Assembly: GCF_000735045.1 (NCBI RefSeq)
Contig: NZ_JPOQ01000008.1
Location: 98,044 to 162,043 of the forward strand
Length of the DNA: 64,000 nt
Source of the DNA: Ferrovum myxofaciens
GTDB taxonomy: Bacteria > Pseudomonadota > Gammaproteobacteria > Burkholderiales > Ferrovaceae
Direction: 5' to 3'
In this document: positions 31,176-41,900 of the stretch, piece by piece
Layout of the letters: each line of letters begins with the position of its first letter
Numbering within the stretch: position 1 is the stretch's first letter
Program-made: the position numbers and the translations under genes
The notes under the pieces: generated by a model
Database searches by the model: none
Told to the model about the DNA's origin: nothing
Seen by the model: only the letters and a program-made list of their open reading frames with translations

Positions 31176-32614
31176 TGCCCACCCCCACCGTGGCAGGGCA
31201 CACCCTTCCTGCCCTGCGTCTGGACCTGAAGGGGCATCGCCATGTGGATCTGCGTGCCGTGTTTGCACTGGCCTTGCCCTTGTTCCTGAACAGTAGTTTG
31301 CAAGTTATCCTGAACCTGACCGACACCTGGTTCATTGGACACCTTTCCACCACCGCCATGGCCGCCATGGCTGCCTGTTATTACCTGATTTTCATGTTTT
31401 TTCTGTTGCTGGGCGGAGTCGGGATCGGGGTTCAGGCCATTGTGGCACAGCATTTCGGCGCAGAAAACCTCAACGCTGTCGGGCGCACTACCTGGAGTGG
31501 GTTATGGGCGGCCTTGGCCACTACCCCCCTGTTTTTATTGATTGGATATGCGGGACCGACACTGCTGGCGATTTTTGATCTCCCTCCCGAAGTCCACGAT
31601 CTGGCCGCATCTTTCTGGTTTCCACGTATGTTGGGGGGGCCCCTGTCTACCCTGCTCTTCGCCCTGAATTCTTTTTTCAACGGCATCAGCCAGCCCCGTC
31701 ATACCCTCTGGATCATGGCCCTGGTTGCCCTTTGCAATGCGCTGCTCAACGAGTGGTTCATTTTTCACTGGCATCTCGGCATGGCCGGGGCCGCCTGGGG
31801 AAGCACCGCTGCCCAGGCCATCGGCGTCCTCATTGCAGGCGCCGTATTCCTGCGCCCCGCCTTTCGCTCCCGCTTTCATACCGGGCAAACCTGGCGACCT
31901 CATTGGCCCTCGATTCGTCAAGTCTTCGCCATTGGCTTTCCCACGGGTTTATTCCCCGCCATGGATGTGGTGGGTCTGGGACTTTTCCAACTCATGCAGG
32001 TCAAATTGAGTGCCATCGATGGAGCCGCCACCCAAATCGTCATGATGCTGACCTCGGTTTCTTATCTTCCTGCCATTGGCATTGCCTTGGCGGGTACCAC
32101 CCTCGTGGGACAATCCATCGGAGCGGGGGATAAATCCTGGGCCGAGGCCTGCGCCCGCGTCATCATTCGCATGGCCGTGGTTTACATGGGAGTGGTGGGC
32201 GTCCTGCTGGCTCTGTCGGCAACCTGGGTCATCCCCCCCTTTCTCACGCCGGGCGACCCCCAAGGCGCGCAGGTCATGGCGCTTTGCATTCCTTTACTGT
32301 GGATTGCCGCAGGATATCAAGTGTTTGATGCGCTCAATCTGTCCAGTGCTTTCTGCCTGCGGGGCGCGGGCGACGTCAAAGTTCCCACCCTGCTCCTGCT
32401 GGCCTGTTCCTGGGGGATTTTCCTGCCCCTGTGTCATGCTTTGACTTTCTCTCCCGGGCAGGGCTGGGTCAATTTCCTGCCCCAATGGGGATGGGGTGCC
32501 ACTGGGGGATGGATGGCCGCCTTTGTCTACGCTTTCTGTCTGGGATTGGCCCTCTGGACTCGCTGGCGATCAGGGGCCTGGAAACGTATCTCCCTGCTGA
32601 CTCAAACCCAATAA
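31175..32614 (+). CDS. MATE-family efflux transporter
   Basis: A 479-residue inner-membrane protein with about 12 hydrophobic segments in two related halves. The first begins ALALPLFLNSSLQVILNLTDTWFIGHL, the usual MATE opening; the second begins around FAIGFPTGLF. Such proteins export cationic drugs or metabolites using Na+ or H+; the substrate is unknown. It is translationally linked to tyrS. Its end overlaps convergent coq7 by 13 bases. Confidence 0.92.
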   Translation: MPTPTVAGHTLPALRLDLKGHRHVDLRAVFALALPLFLNSSLQVILNLTDTWFIGHLSTTAMAAMAACYYLIFMFFLLLGGVGIGVQAIVAQHFGAENLNAVGRTTWSGLWAALATTPLFLLIGYAGPTLLAIFDLPPEVHDLAASFWFPRMLGGPLSTLLFALNSFFNGISQPRHTLWIMALVALCNALLNEWFIFHWHLGMAGAAWGSTAAQAIGVLIAGAVFLRPAFRSRFHTGQTWRPHWPSIRQVFAIGFPTGLFPAMDVVGLGLFQLMQVKLSAIDGAATQIVMMLTSVSYLPAIGIALAGTTLVGQSIGAGDKSWAEACARVIIRMAVVYMGVVGVLLALSATWVIPPFLTPGDPQGAQVMALCIPLLWIAAGYQVFDALNLSSAFCLRGAGDVKVPTLLLLACSWGIFLPLCHALTFSPGQGWVNFLPQWGWGATGGWMAAFVYAFCLGLALWTRWRSGAWKRISLLTQTQ

Positions 32615-33312
32615 ACCGACCGGGTCATGAGTTTGGACGACAGGCGCATGGCCCATTTGAGAGACGACGAAAATTCTGCAGCCCCCAGGCGTTGGGCCAG
32701 TTCGGCATGCCCGGCCTCGTCCTTTTTCATTTGTTCCACAATGGCGCGGGTGCGCTGATCGGCGGCAGGAATCAGGGCCAGATGTCCTGCCAAATGTCCT
32801 TCCACCTGCCGTTCCGTCTCCTTGAGAAAGGCCAGACTCCAACGATCTCCGGCCAATCCTGCCGCTACGCCCAAGGCCAATGACCCTGCGTACCAAAGTG
32901 GATTGAGGAAACTGGTCCGCCCCCCCAATTCACCAATCCGCGCTTCACACCACGCCAGATGGTCCACCTCTTCGGCCGAAGCACCACGCAGGGCCTCCCG
33001 GTTGGCCGAAATCCGAGCGGTCAGGGCTTGTCCCTGATAGAGTGCCTGGGCACAAATTTCCCCCGTGTGGTTGATGCGCATGAGGCGAGCCGTGTGCTGA
33101 CGCGCCTGCGCATCAAGATCGGCTTCCGGCAACCCGCGCGCCGGATTGGAACGGGTGCCCAGAGCAGGGGCAGCCAGGGTTCGCAAGGCACGATCAAATT
33201 CCCCCAGGATTCGATCCAGAGGACTGTGCTGACGCCCTTCAAACTCTGTGCCCGCAAATACTCCACGGGGTAATTTCGGTAACTTCACTTTGGTCATTAA
33301 ATCTGTCAGCAT
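32602..33312 (-). CDS. coq7: Demethoxyubiquinone hydroxylase (Coq7)
   Basis: Di-iron hydroxylase for the C-6 step of ubiquinone synthesis at the membrane. From ATG 33312 the protein has 236 residues. The ferritin-like iron ligands appear in pairs: E85, E115 with H118, E167, and E199 with H202. A GGGGGGG-type Shine-Dalgarno precedes the start. Betaproteobacteria commonly use Coq7, which supports the lineage assignment and aerobic respiration. Confidence 0.95.
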   Translation of the reverse strand: MLTDLMTKVKLPKLPRGVFAGTEFEGRQHSPLDRILGEFDRALRTLAAPALGTRSNPARGLPEADLDAQARQHTARLMRINHTGEICAQALYQGQALTARISANREALRGASAEEVDHLAWCEARIGELGGRTSFLNPLWYAGSLALGVAAGLAGDRWSLAFLKETERQVEGHLAGHLALIPAADQRTRAIVEQMKKDEAGHAELAQRLGAAEFSSSLKWAMRLSSKLMTRSVYWV

Positions 33313-33355
33313 TGTATCCCCCCCTATCCCAGTTCGAGCCATTGCCCTCTGTGGC

Positions 33356-34309
<954 letters not shown>

Positions 34310-34341
34310 CTAAGATTTCATGTCTGGCAACCCTTTACAAA

Positions 34342-34392
34342 CTGTCATAAAAACGTCATTCAAGTGTCACGGAACGGTCATAAACCTGTGTC
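34342..34392 (+). promoter_or_regulatory. Pho-box-like array upstream of the porin gene
   Basis: Five 7-base half-sites recur with an exact 11-base period: CTGTCAT (34342), ACGTCAT (34353), GTGTCAC (34364), CGGTCAT (34375) and CTGTGTC (34386). Known PhoB boxes are direct repeats of CTGTCAT spaced by four bases. A -10-like CAGAAT follows at 34402-34407, ten bases after the last half-site, the layout of PhoB-activated promoters that lack a -35. The array is about 60 bases before the porin ATG. Confidence 0.7.
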
Positions 34393-34450
34393 AAAGTGTT
34401 GCAGAATCATTGGGCACCATTCACAACTTATTGTTTTGGGAAAACTTTCC

Positions 34451-36247
34451 ATGTCAAACATACGATATGACTCATCCCCTTCAAGATCTCTTCCGGGCAA
34501 CTCCAAAAGAGGTTTAACCACTAAACGAACCGTTGCGGCCCTCTTATCGGCCTTGGTACTCCCCACAGCCTTCGCCGACGATCAACAAATCCAGCAGATG
34601 CAGCAGCAGGTCAATGACCTGGAACAACGCCTGCAGGAAATGAAGGCGCAGATGGAAGAGATCCAGAAAAAGAACAAGGAAATTGCGGATAAGAACAAGG
34701 AAATTGCCGACAAAAACAAGCAAATTGTGGACAAGACCCAAGAACTTTCCAATAAAAACCAGGAACTCGAAGGCCAGCATCAGCAACTTCAGGCCCAGAC
34801 TTTCGAGATCTCCGGCAAGTTCAAGGCCATTCAGGACCAGTGGGACCTGATTCCCACCACCAATAAAAATCAGGGCGGATTTATCATGGATGGCGTCACC
34901 CTGGCCTTCGGCGGGTATCTGGCGGAAGAAAATGCGATGCGCAGCAGCAATCTGCAGGCGGACATCAACTCACCCTTCAGCAAGATCCCCTTCAACCCCA
35001 ATCCCGGTAACCTGCTGCTCACACCAACACAAGCCCAGCAGGCGGCTTCTGGCTATTACAATCAATCCAGTTTCAACGCCACGGCTCGCCAGTCTCGCTT
35101 CTCGGTGATGGCACAGGGGAATGCGGACAAGAATACCCTGGTAACCGGATACTACGAAATGGACTGGTTGGGAGACAGTCCGACGGCCAACGGCACCCAG
35201 AGCAATTCCTATACGGCCCGCGTCCGGCATCTGTACACCAACATCGACTGGACGGACATAGGATGGCATATGCTGGCGGGACAGAGTTGGTCCCTGGCCG
35301 TCCTGAACACCCAAGGGGTCACCCCGCGCAATGAAGAAATTCCCGTTGTCATCGACGCAGAGTACATGCCCGGCTTCGTGTGGAACCGGCAAGCCCAGAT
35401 TCGCGTCGTCAAAGACTGGGATAAAAAATACTGGGCAGCGATTTCCCTGGAACAATCCCAGACTTCTGGCGTAGGCGGGTCCACTCCTAATGGGGTTCTC
35501 AACAATTACACCCTCCCTGCCCAAGGGGGCGGACTGTTGACTCCCGGCAATTACTCCGTCAACAAATTTCCAGACATCATCGGAAAACTGGCCATGGAAA
35601 CCAATTTGGGTCACTATGAAGTCTTTGGCATGCTGCGCAACTTTGACGGCACCTATACCAATCCCAATGTCACAGCTGCCGGACAGAGCAGTTGGGCTGG
35701 CTCCATGGGCTTTGGGTCGGTTCTGAGAATCATTCCCCATACCCTGGATTTCAAGGTGAGTGGATTATACGGAAATGGGGTCGGACGTTATGGCACCTCC
35801 ACCTTGAACGATGCCACCATTGGACCCAACGGTGAACTGACCCCCATGCGCGGCGGCTCCTTCCTGACTGGCCTGACCTTGCACGTCAAGCCCACCTTCG
35901 ACATCTATGCCGATATCGGGCGGGATTGGGTCAACGGTTATACCTATGGTTCAGGCGGACAAACCTACGGTTATGGAAACAATGTTCTGGCCAATCCGGG
36001 TCAGTTCACATCCCAAGCCGCTCTCAGCGGGTTCACCCCCTACGATTTGCACAGCGTCACCCAGGAAACCCTCGGGTTCTGGTGGGCAGCCTACAAAGGG
36101 TATTATGGTGCTGCCAAAGTCGGGGTTCAGTATTCCCATACCGGGGTCAGTGCCTTCTCGGTACGCTCCAGCGCCAGTGGCGGCGCATTCACTCCCTATA
36201 CCTTCGACAACATGATCCTCACCAGTATTCGTTTCTACCCCATGTAA
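34451..36247 (+). CDS. Outer membrane porin with N-terminal coiled coil
   Basis: A 598-residue exported protein. After a long N-region, a signal peptide (VAALLSALVLPTAFA) ends before DDQ. About 90 residues of predicted coiled coil follow, including three tandem KNK(E/Q)I(A/V)D heptads. The remaining ~460 residues are rich in Gly, Asn, Tyr and alternating amphipathic strands, ending SIRFYPM, close to the usual aromatic-terminal barrel signal. The layout resembles DcaP or OprO/OprP-type trimeric porins; the exact family is unsure. The upstream Pho-box array suggests phosphate or other anion uptake under phosphate starvation. Confidence 0.82.
   Translation: MSNIRYDSSPSRSLPGNSKRGLTTKRTVAALLSALVLPTAFADDQQIQQMQQQVNDLEQRLQEMKAQMEEIQKKNKEIADKNKEIADKNKQIVDKTQELSNKNQELEGQHQQLQAQTFEISGKFKAIQDQWDLIPTTNKNQGGFIMDGVTLAFGGYLAEENAMRSSNLQADINSPFSKIPFNPNPGNLLLTPTQAQQAASGYYNQSSFNATARQSRFSVMAQGNADKNTLVTGYYEMDWLGDSPTANGTQSNSYTARVRHLYTNIDWTDIGWHMLAGQSWSLAVLNTQGVTPRNEEIPVVIDAEYMPGFVWNRQAQIRVVKDWDKKYWAAISLEQSQTSGVGGSTPNGVLNNYTLPAQGGGLLTPGNYSVNKFPDIIGKLAMETNLGHYEVFGMLRNFDGTYTNPNVTAAGQSSWAGSMGFGSVLRIIPHTLDFKVSGLYGNGVGRYGTSTLNDATIGPNGELTPMRGGSFLTGLTLHVKPTFDIYADIGRDWVNGYTYGSGGQTYGYGNNVLANPGQFTSQAALSGFTPYDLHSVTQETLGFWWAAYKGYYGAAKVGVQYSHTGVSAFSVRSSASGGAFTPYTFDNMILTSIRFYPM
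34670..34732 (+). repeat. Three tandem 21-bp repeats inside the porin coiled coil
   Basis: Units at 34670-34690, 34691-34711 and 34712-34732 are near identical. Each encodes one heptad of the form KNK(E/Q)I(A/V)D. A fourth unit downstream has diverged. In-frame 21-base units allow coiled-coil length to change without frameshift. Confidence 0.9.
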
Positions 36248-36271
36248 TCTTCAACACAACACATCACAAAC

Positions 36272-36305
36272 AAAAAGCGGCGGGCAAATCCCCACCGCTT
36301 TTTTT
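36272..36305. terminator. Bidirectional intrinsic terminator between porin and RND genes
   Basis: AAAAAGCGG with GGG, a short loop, then CCC and CCGCTTTTTTT form a strong interrupted stem flanked by an A-run and a T-run. It lies 24 bases after the porin stop and 28 bases before the convergent outer membrane factor stop, so it can serve both. Confidence 0.85.
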
Positions 36306-36333
36306 ACGTCTTCATAAACTTCATGCTTCCAAT

Positions 36334-37746
36334 TTACCAGGAACCCCCGATGCTGCGCACCAAGTCCACCACGGACTGGTTGAGCGCCGTACGTACGTAA
36401 ATCTCTTCCCGTTCGGTGTGCAGTCGTATGGCTTCCGCATCGATTACGTCCAGATAGTTGGATGCGCCTTCGATGTACCGACGATTCGCCAAATCGAAGG
36501 TTCTGCGTGCCGATTCCACGGCCAACTTCTGGTGCTCGTCATCGATCCCCAGATTATTGATCTGGGACAGGCTGTCCTCGACTTCCCTGAACGCGACCAA
36601 AACAGTCTGACGATATTTGTCAGTCTGTTGACGTGTCTTGGAGGTTGCCTGATCCACCACGGCCTGACGCAACCCGGCATCAAAGATGTTATAAAACGCC
36701 AGAGGGCCCAAGGACCAGAACGAATTGGGCGCAGAGGCCAGTGCGCCATACCCGTTATTTTCAAATCCGGCCAGCGCCATCAAAGAGATGGTGGGAAAGA
36801 AAGCGGTTCTGGCCACACCAACCTGATCATTGGCCGCCACGATATTCCGCTCTGCCGCCGCAATATCCGGGCGCCGTTGCAAGACTTCCGAGGGGATAAC
36901 CTTGGGAATAGCCGCATATTGGGCGTGGTATATCCAGTTGGTGTCTGCCTTCATAGTAAAGGTGGACGGTTCCCGCCCCAGCAATACCGCAATGGAATGC
37001 TCGTAGAGCGCCCGTGCGCCGATTGTTTTGGCTACCTGAGCCCGGGTTTCTTCCAAAAGTGCCTTGGAACGCGCCACATCGAGACCGGAGGTAATCCCCA
37101 CGTCATGACGCTGTTGCATCAATTCGAGTTCATGCTCGTAATCCTTCACCGTCACTTCCAGCAAACCGATCTCTGAATCCAGTCCTCTCAACTTCACATA
37201 ATCACTGGCCAGCAATGCTTCCAGACTGAGACGCGCCGACTCGATATCCGCCTTGCTGGCTTGTGCCGACGCTTCGGCTGAAGCGATGGCACTTCTGATG
37301 GCTCCCCAAAAGTCAATCTCGTAGACAAACCCAATGCCTCCAATCGTATCGCCATTGACATTGGCCTGATTCCCGTTACGGTACAAGCGATGGGCAGATT
37401 GGCGGTTGGTGGTGACATCTCCCATAAAATTAATCTGGGGATACAATTGAGCATCCTGCTGCGTCAGGAATGCCGTGGCTTGGTCATACCGTTCCAGCGC
37501 TTCCTGAATCACAAAGTTATCGCTGTTGAGTTCCTTCTCCATCTGGTTCAACGTGTCGTCATTGAAATACGTCCACCAATCTCCCCGCGATTGTGCATCC
37601 GCCGGGTGCACCAATCGCCATGGCCCGTCTTCCTTGAATACGCCACTCTTCCAGTTATCAGGGCGATGGTAATCGGGAATGAAGGAACATCCGCCCAACA
37701 GGGCAATGGTTAGCGCCGAATAGAGAAATGTGCCCAGTGGTTTCAT
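36334..37746 (-). CDS. RND efflux outer membrane factor lipoprotein (TolC/NodT family)
   Basis: The outer membrane channel of a tripartite exporter. The 470-residue precursor has a signal peptide with lipobox LGGC (about 17-20). Two OEP repeats follow; the first includes YEIDFWGAIRSAIASAEAS, and RRPDIAAAERNIVAANDQVG marks the middle, both typical of NodT-type factors. It is last of the permease-adaptor-channel set; its ATG lies one base after the adaptor stop. Substrate unknown. Confidence 0.95.
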   Translation of the reverse strand: MKPLGTFLYSALTIALLGGCSFIPDYHRPDNWKSGVFKEDGPWRLVHPADAQSRGDWWTYFNDDTLNQMEKELNSDNFVIQEALERYDQATAFLTQQDAQLYPQINFMGDVTTNRQSAHRLYRNGNQANVNGDTIGGIGFVYEIDFWGAIRSAIASAEASAQASKADIESARLSLEALLASDYVKLRGLDSEIGLLEVTVKDYEHELELMQQRHDVGITSGLDVARSKALLEETRAQVAKTIGARALYEHSIAVLLGREPSTFTMKADTNWIYHAQYAAIPKVIPSEVLQRRPDIAAAERNIVAANDQVGVARTAFFPTISLMALAGFENNGYGALASAPNSFWSLGPLAFYNIFDAGLRQAVVDQATSKTRQQTDKYRQTVLVAFREVEDSLSQINNLGIDDEHQKLAVESARRTFDLANRRYIEGASNYLDVIDAEAIRLHTEREEIYVRTALNQSVVDLVRSIGGSW

Positions 37747-37747
37747 G

Positions 37748-38944
37748 TTATTTTCCTGGGGCGGGTGCCTTGGCAGGCATCACGGTGACTTTTTCTCCTT
37801 CGAAGATATAATCCGGTGGGCTATCTACCACATCATCCGAGGTGGTAACTCCCGTCAGCACTTCCACATCCCGTCCGAAATCACGCCCCACATTGATTTT
37901 CTTCAGTTGAATTTGGCCATCCTTGCTCACCACGGCCACCCGTATCCCGTCGGTTCTCAAAATGAGGGCACTGGAGGGAACACGCAGACTGTTACCTTCT
38001 TTTCCAGACAGGCTGAACTTGACCTTCGCATAGTCTCCTGGGGATAAACGCTGTTCTGAATTATCCAGGATCAACTCTGCAAGCATGGTTCCGGTTTTCT
38101 GACTGATGTTTTTTGAAGTCTGTATGACGGTACCGCTGAATATGCTGTTCGGATACTCGGGGACCTCCAGCGTGGCCTCTATCCCCACCTTGACCATGGG
38201 GGCATAGAACTGAGGGACGGGAACGTAAAGACGCAGGGGATTGATCTGGGAGACCGTAAACAATTCCTCTCCCTTACCCGCATCGATCAGCGCACCAATA
38301 TCCGTCTTCCGGGCGGTCACCACCCCATCAAAGGGCGCCCGCAATTTTTTGAAATTTTCAAAGGCCTGTACGTTCCCCAGATCGGCTTCGGCGCCTTTCA
38401 CCTCCGCCGTTTGTACTTCCAGACCGGCCACTTTCTGATCCCGCTCCTGTTTCGAGACCGCATCGGTCACTACCAATTTCTGCCAGCGATCCGCAGTGAT
38501 TTGAGCCAAAGCCTGATCTGCTTTAGCCTTGAGAACTTTGGACTTGGCTCGTTCGTACTCTTGGTCCAAATCCGGCGTGTCGATCTCGGCCAGGACATCT
38601 CCCGCTTTCACCCGATCGCCGATATCGTGGTACCAGAACTTGAGATAGCCATTGACGCGCGCAAAAATCGGCGCCTGATAGTAAGCCTGAATATTCCCTG
38701 GCAAAATCAGACTGGCTGTTTTATCGCTGCGGTACGGATGTAATACCTTGACCGAGGGAATGGCCTGGGCTTCCGTCCATACATGCAATTCACGAGCATC
38801 GCGGTCGCGCGAAAAAATTCCCCATACGGCCAAGCAAACGGCCAGTACCCCCGCAACCCATGCCATCGGTTTGATGCTTTTTTTGGGAAGACTTTTCAGT
38901 TCATCGATATCAAACAGATCTTCATCCTGCATGGCTGGCTCCAT
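37748..38944 (-). CDS. RND efflux periplasmic adaptor (membrane fusion protein)
   Basis: A 398-residue adaptor with one N-terminal membrane helix (MAWVAGVLAVCLAVWGIF, about 27-44). Next come a lipoyl half-motif (ARVNGYLKFWYHDIGDRVKAGDVLAEID), an alpha-hairpin and the second lipoyl half (APFDGVVTARKTDIGALID), then beta-barrel and membrane-proximal domains. Its 5' end overlaps the permease gene by 23 bases. The N-terminal cytoplasmic segment (about 25 residues, acidic) is longer than in AcrA. Confidence 0.94.
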   Translation of the reverse strand: MEPAMQDEDLFDIDELKSLPKKSIKPMAWVAGVLAVCLAVWGIFSRDRDARELHVWTEAQAIPSVKVLHPYRSDKTASLILPGNIQAYYQAPIFARVNGYLKFWYHDIGDRVKAGDVLAEIDTPDLDQEYERAKSKVLKAKADQALAQITADRWQKLVVTDAVSKQERDQKVAGLEVQTAEVKGAEADLGNVQAFENFKKLRAPFDGVVTARKTDIGALIDAGKGEELFTVSQINPLRLYVPVPQFYAPMVKVGIEATLEVPEYPNSIFSGTVIQTSKNISQKTGTMLAELILDNSEQRLSPGDYAKVKFSLSGKEGNSLRVPSSALILRTDGIRVAVVSKDGQIQLKKINVGRDFGRDVEVLTGVTTSDDVVDSPPDYIFEGEKVTVMPAKAPAPGK

Positions 38945-41900
38945 TCATTTCTTCTGATCGGCCTTCAAGACCGTTACCCTCATCGCTTTCTTCCATGTCA
39001 AACTTATCCTTGGCATGGACCAGACTAAACACAACCGGAACAAATAGTAACGTCGTCACGGTCGCAAACATCAACCCCCCGATGACTGCACGCCCCAGGG
39101 GAGCATTCTGTTCTCCGCCTTCTCCAAGCCCCAGCGCCATCGGCGCCATCCCGATGATCATGGCCAATGCCGTCATGCAGACCGGTCTGAAGCGGGAGTA
39201 TCCGGCTTCGATGGCGGCCAAGGTGGAATTTTTATTGATGGCCAGACGTTCCCGCGCAAAACTGATCACCAGAATACTGTTGGCCGTAGCCGTCCCCATA
39301 CACATGATGGCACCGGTCAGGGCTGGCACAGAGATTCGCGTATGGGTGATGAACAACATCCAGACAATCCCCGCCAACGCAGCCGGCAACCCCGTAATAA
39401 TCACGAAGGGGTCTAGCCAGGACTGGAAATTCACAACGATCAACAGGTAAATCAGCACAATGGAAAACACCAAGCCCAAGAGCAGTCCCGTAAAGGAGGA
39501 TTCCATGATGGGGACTTGACCCAGCAACCGCACCGTAGCCCCCTTGGGAATAGACCCCTTGGTGGTTTCGATGAGTTTATGCACATCCGAGGAGACGCCC
39601 CCCAGATCGCGGTCCTGGGTTGTCGCCAGCAAGTCGAAACTGGGCATGATGGTGTAGTGGGTAACCACCGCATCGCCCCGGTCCCGCGTAATACTGGCGA
39701 GGGCACCCAACACCTGGACTTTGTGCGTGCTGGCACTGCTCACTAGGGTGTTCTCCAGATCCGACAAGGTATCCACCCTATATTGGGGGGTTTGCACCAC
39801 GATCGGATAGGATACCCGGTTTTGTGGGTTGAGCCAGAAGGTGGGCGCCACCTGAAAACTCCCCGATAACGTGCTGACCAAACTGTTTGTCACATCCTGT
39901 TCCGAAAACCCCAGGGTTTTGGCCAGGATTCGATGGACGTTCACATTGAACTGGGGATAGTTGGTGGACTGCTGAACCCGTACATCGGCAATCCCATCGA
40001 TCAGTTCCAGTTTTGTGCGCATCATCTGGATGTATTTGTAATTGTCATCCCAGTTGGGGCCGCCCACCTGGATATCAATGGGAGCGGGTGATCCAAAATT
40101 CAGAATCTGTCCCACCATATCCGCAGGCAAGAAGGCAAACTCCACGCCAGGAAAGCGTTTGGGCAACTCACGTCTCAGTTTTCTGACGTAGTTTTCCGTG
40201 GGATGATGATCTTCCTTCAAGGAGATCATGATGTCCGCATCCTGGGGGCCGATGGTTCCTGTATTGATGTAAGACAAATTGATGGGAAACACAGGCAGTC
40301 CGATGTTATCCACGATTCCTTCCAGTTCCTTGGAGGGAATGACGCTCCGGATATAGGCATCGATCTTGTCGGTTAACGAGGCGGTACTTTCGACCCGCGT
40401 CCCCACCTGGGCACGGATGTGCATTTTGATCTGTCCGCCATCCACCGCAGGGAAAAAGTCTCTGCCAAGAAACGGGAGCAGAACAAAAGAAATCAGGACC
40501 ACCGACATATAGATGGGGATGAAGCGTTTGCGACTGCTCACGGCGCGTTCCAGAAAACTGGTATATCCCCACCTCAGAGCCGTAAAACGTTTCTCGAAAC
40601 CATGCTGAAACCGGTTGAGGGCAAGGAGCACCGCCACCACAGGACCCTTTTTTCCCTCAGGTTCGTGATGGGCATGATGATGATCATGCGCCTTCAAAAG
40701 GAAGTTGGCCATAGTGGGCACAAAGGTCTGGGACAGGATAAAGGACGCGATCATGGCAAAAACCACCGCCTCGGCCATGGGGACAAACAGGTACTTGGAA
40801 ACCCCAGTCAGGAAAAACATGGGGATAAACACAATACAGATACTGAAAGTGGACACGAAGGCTGGCTGAACGATCTGCCCCGCTGCCTCGGTAATGGCCA
40901 CCCGCACCTTCTTGCCCATTTCCAAGTGATGATTGATATTCTCGATCATCACCGTGGCATCATCCACGAGAATCCCCACCGCCAGAGAAAGTCCGCCCAG
41001 GGTCATGACATTCAGGGTTTCTCCCAACATGGACAGGACCGCGATGGAAGAGAGAATACATAAAGGGATCGACAGGCTTACGATCAATGTCGAACGCCAA
41101 CTGCCCAGAAACAGCAGGATCATCAAACTGGTGAGGAGTGCCGCCGTCACCCCTTCCCGAACCACACCGGAAATGGCTTCCTTGACAAACACCGACTGAT
41201 CCGCCAGTTGCTGTACTTTCAGTCCATCGGGAAGACCCGCGAGCAGTTTGGGGACCATTTTTTTGACATCATCCACAATGGTCAATGTCGAAGTATCCCC
41301 ATTTTTGAGAATGGTCAACAATACGGACTTCTGACCATTCACTTTCACGATGTTGATCTGGGGCGGATAGCCATCCCGGATATAGGCCACATCCCGCAAC
41401 AAGATCGCGGGGTTCTGAGCCTCGTGGATATTGGACTTGGACTGTTCCACCTTGACCGGCATCTCATTCAGTTCCTTGAAATCCACAGGACTGTCATTGA
41501 GATAAACGTTATATTCGAACCTGCCGATTTTTTCCGTCCCTGCCGGAATGATGAGATTCTGTTCCGCCAGGGCTTTTCCGATATCCGCCGCAGATACACC
41601 CTTGGACTGCATGGCGATGGGGTTCAGATCCACCATGATTTCCCGCACCTTGCCCCCATAGGGTGAAGGAACCCCAGCCCCCTCCACCGTCGCCAGTTGG
41701 GGACGCATAAAGTTCTGACCGATATCGAACAGGGTCGATTCACCAAACTTTTTCCCGGACAGCGCCAACTGGATGATGGGCACCGTTGCCGCGTTATAAT
41801 TGAGAATCAGGGGGGGCGTGATTCCGAAGGGCAACTGGCGCAATACGGTTTGTGAAACAGCCGTGATTTGAGCCATGGCGGTGTTGACATCGACATTGGG

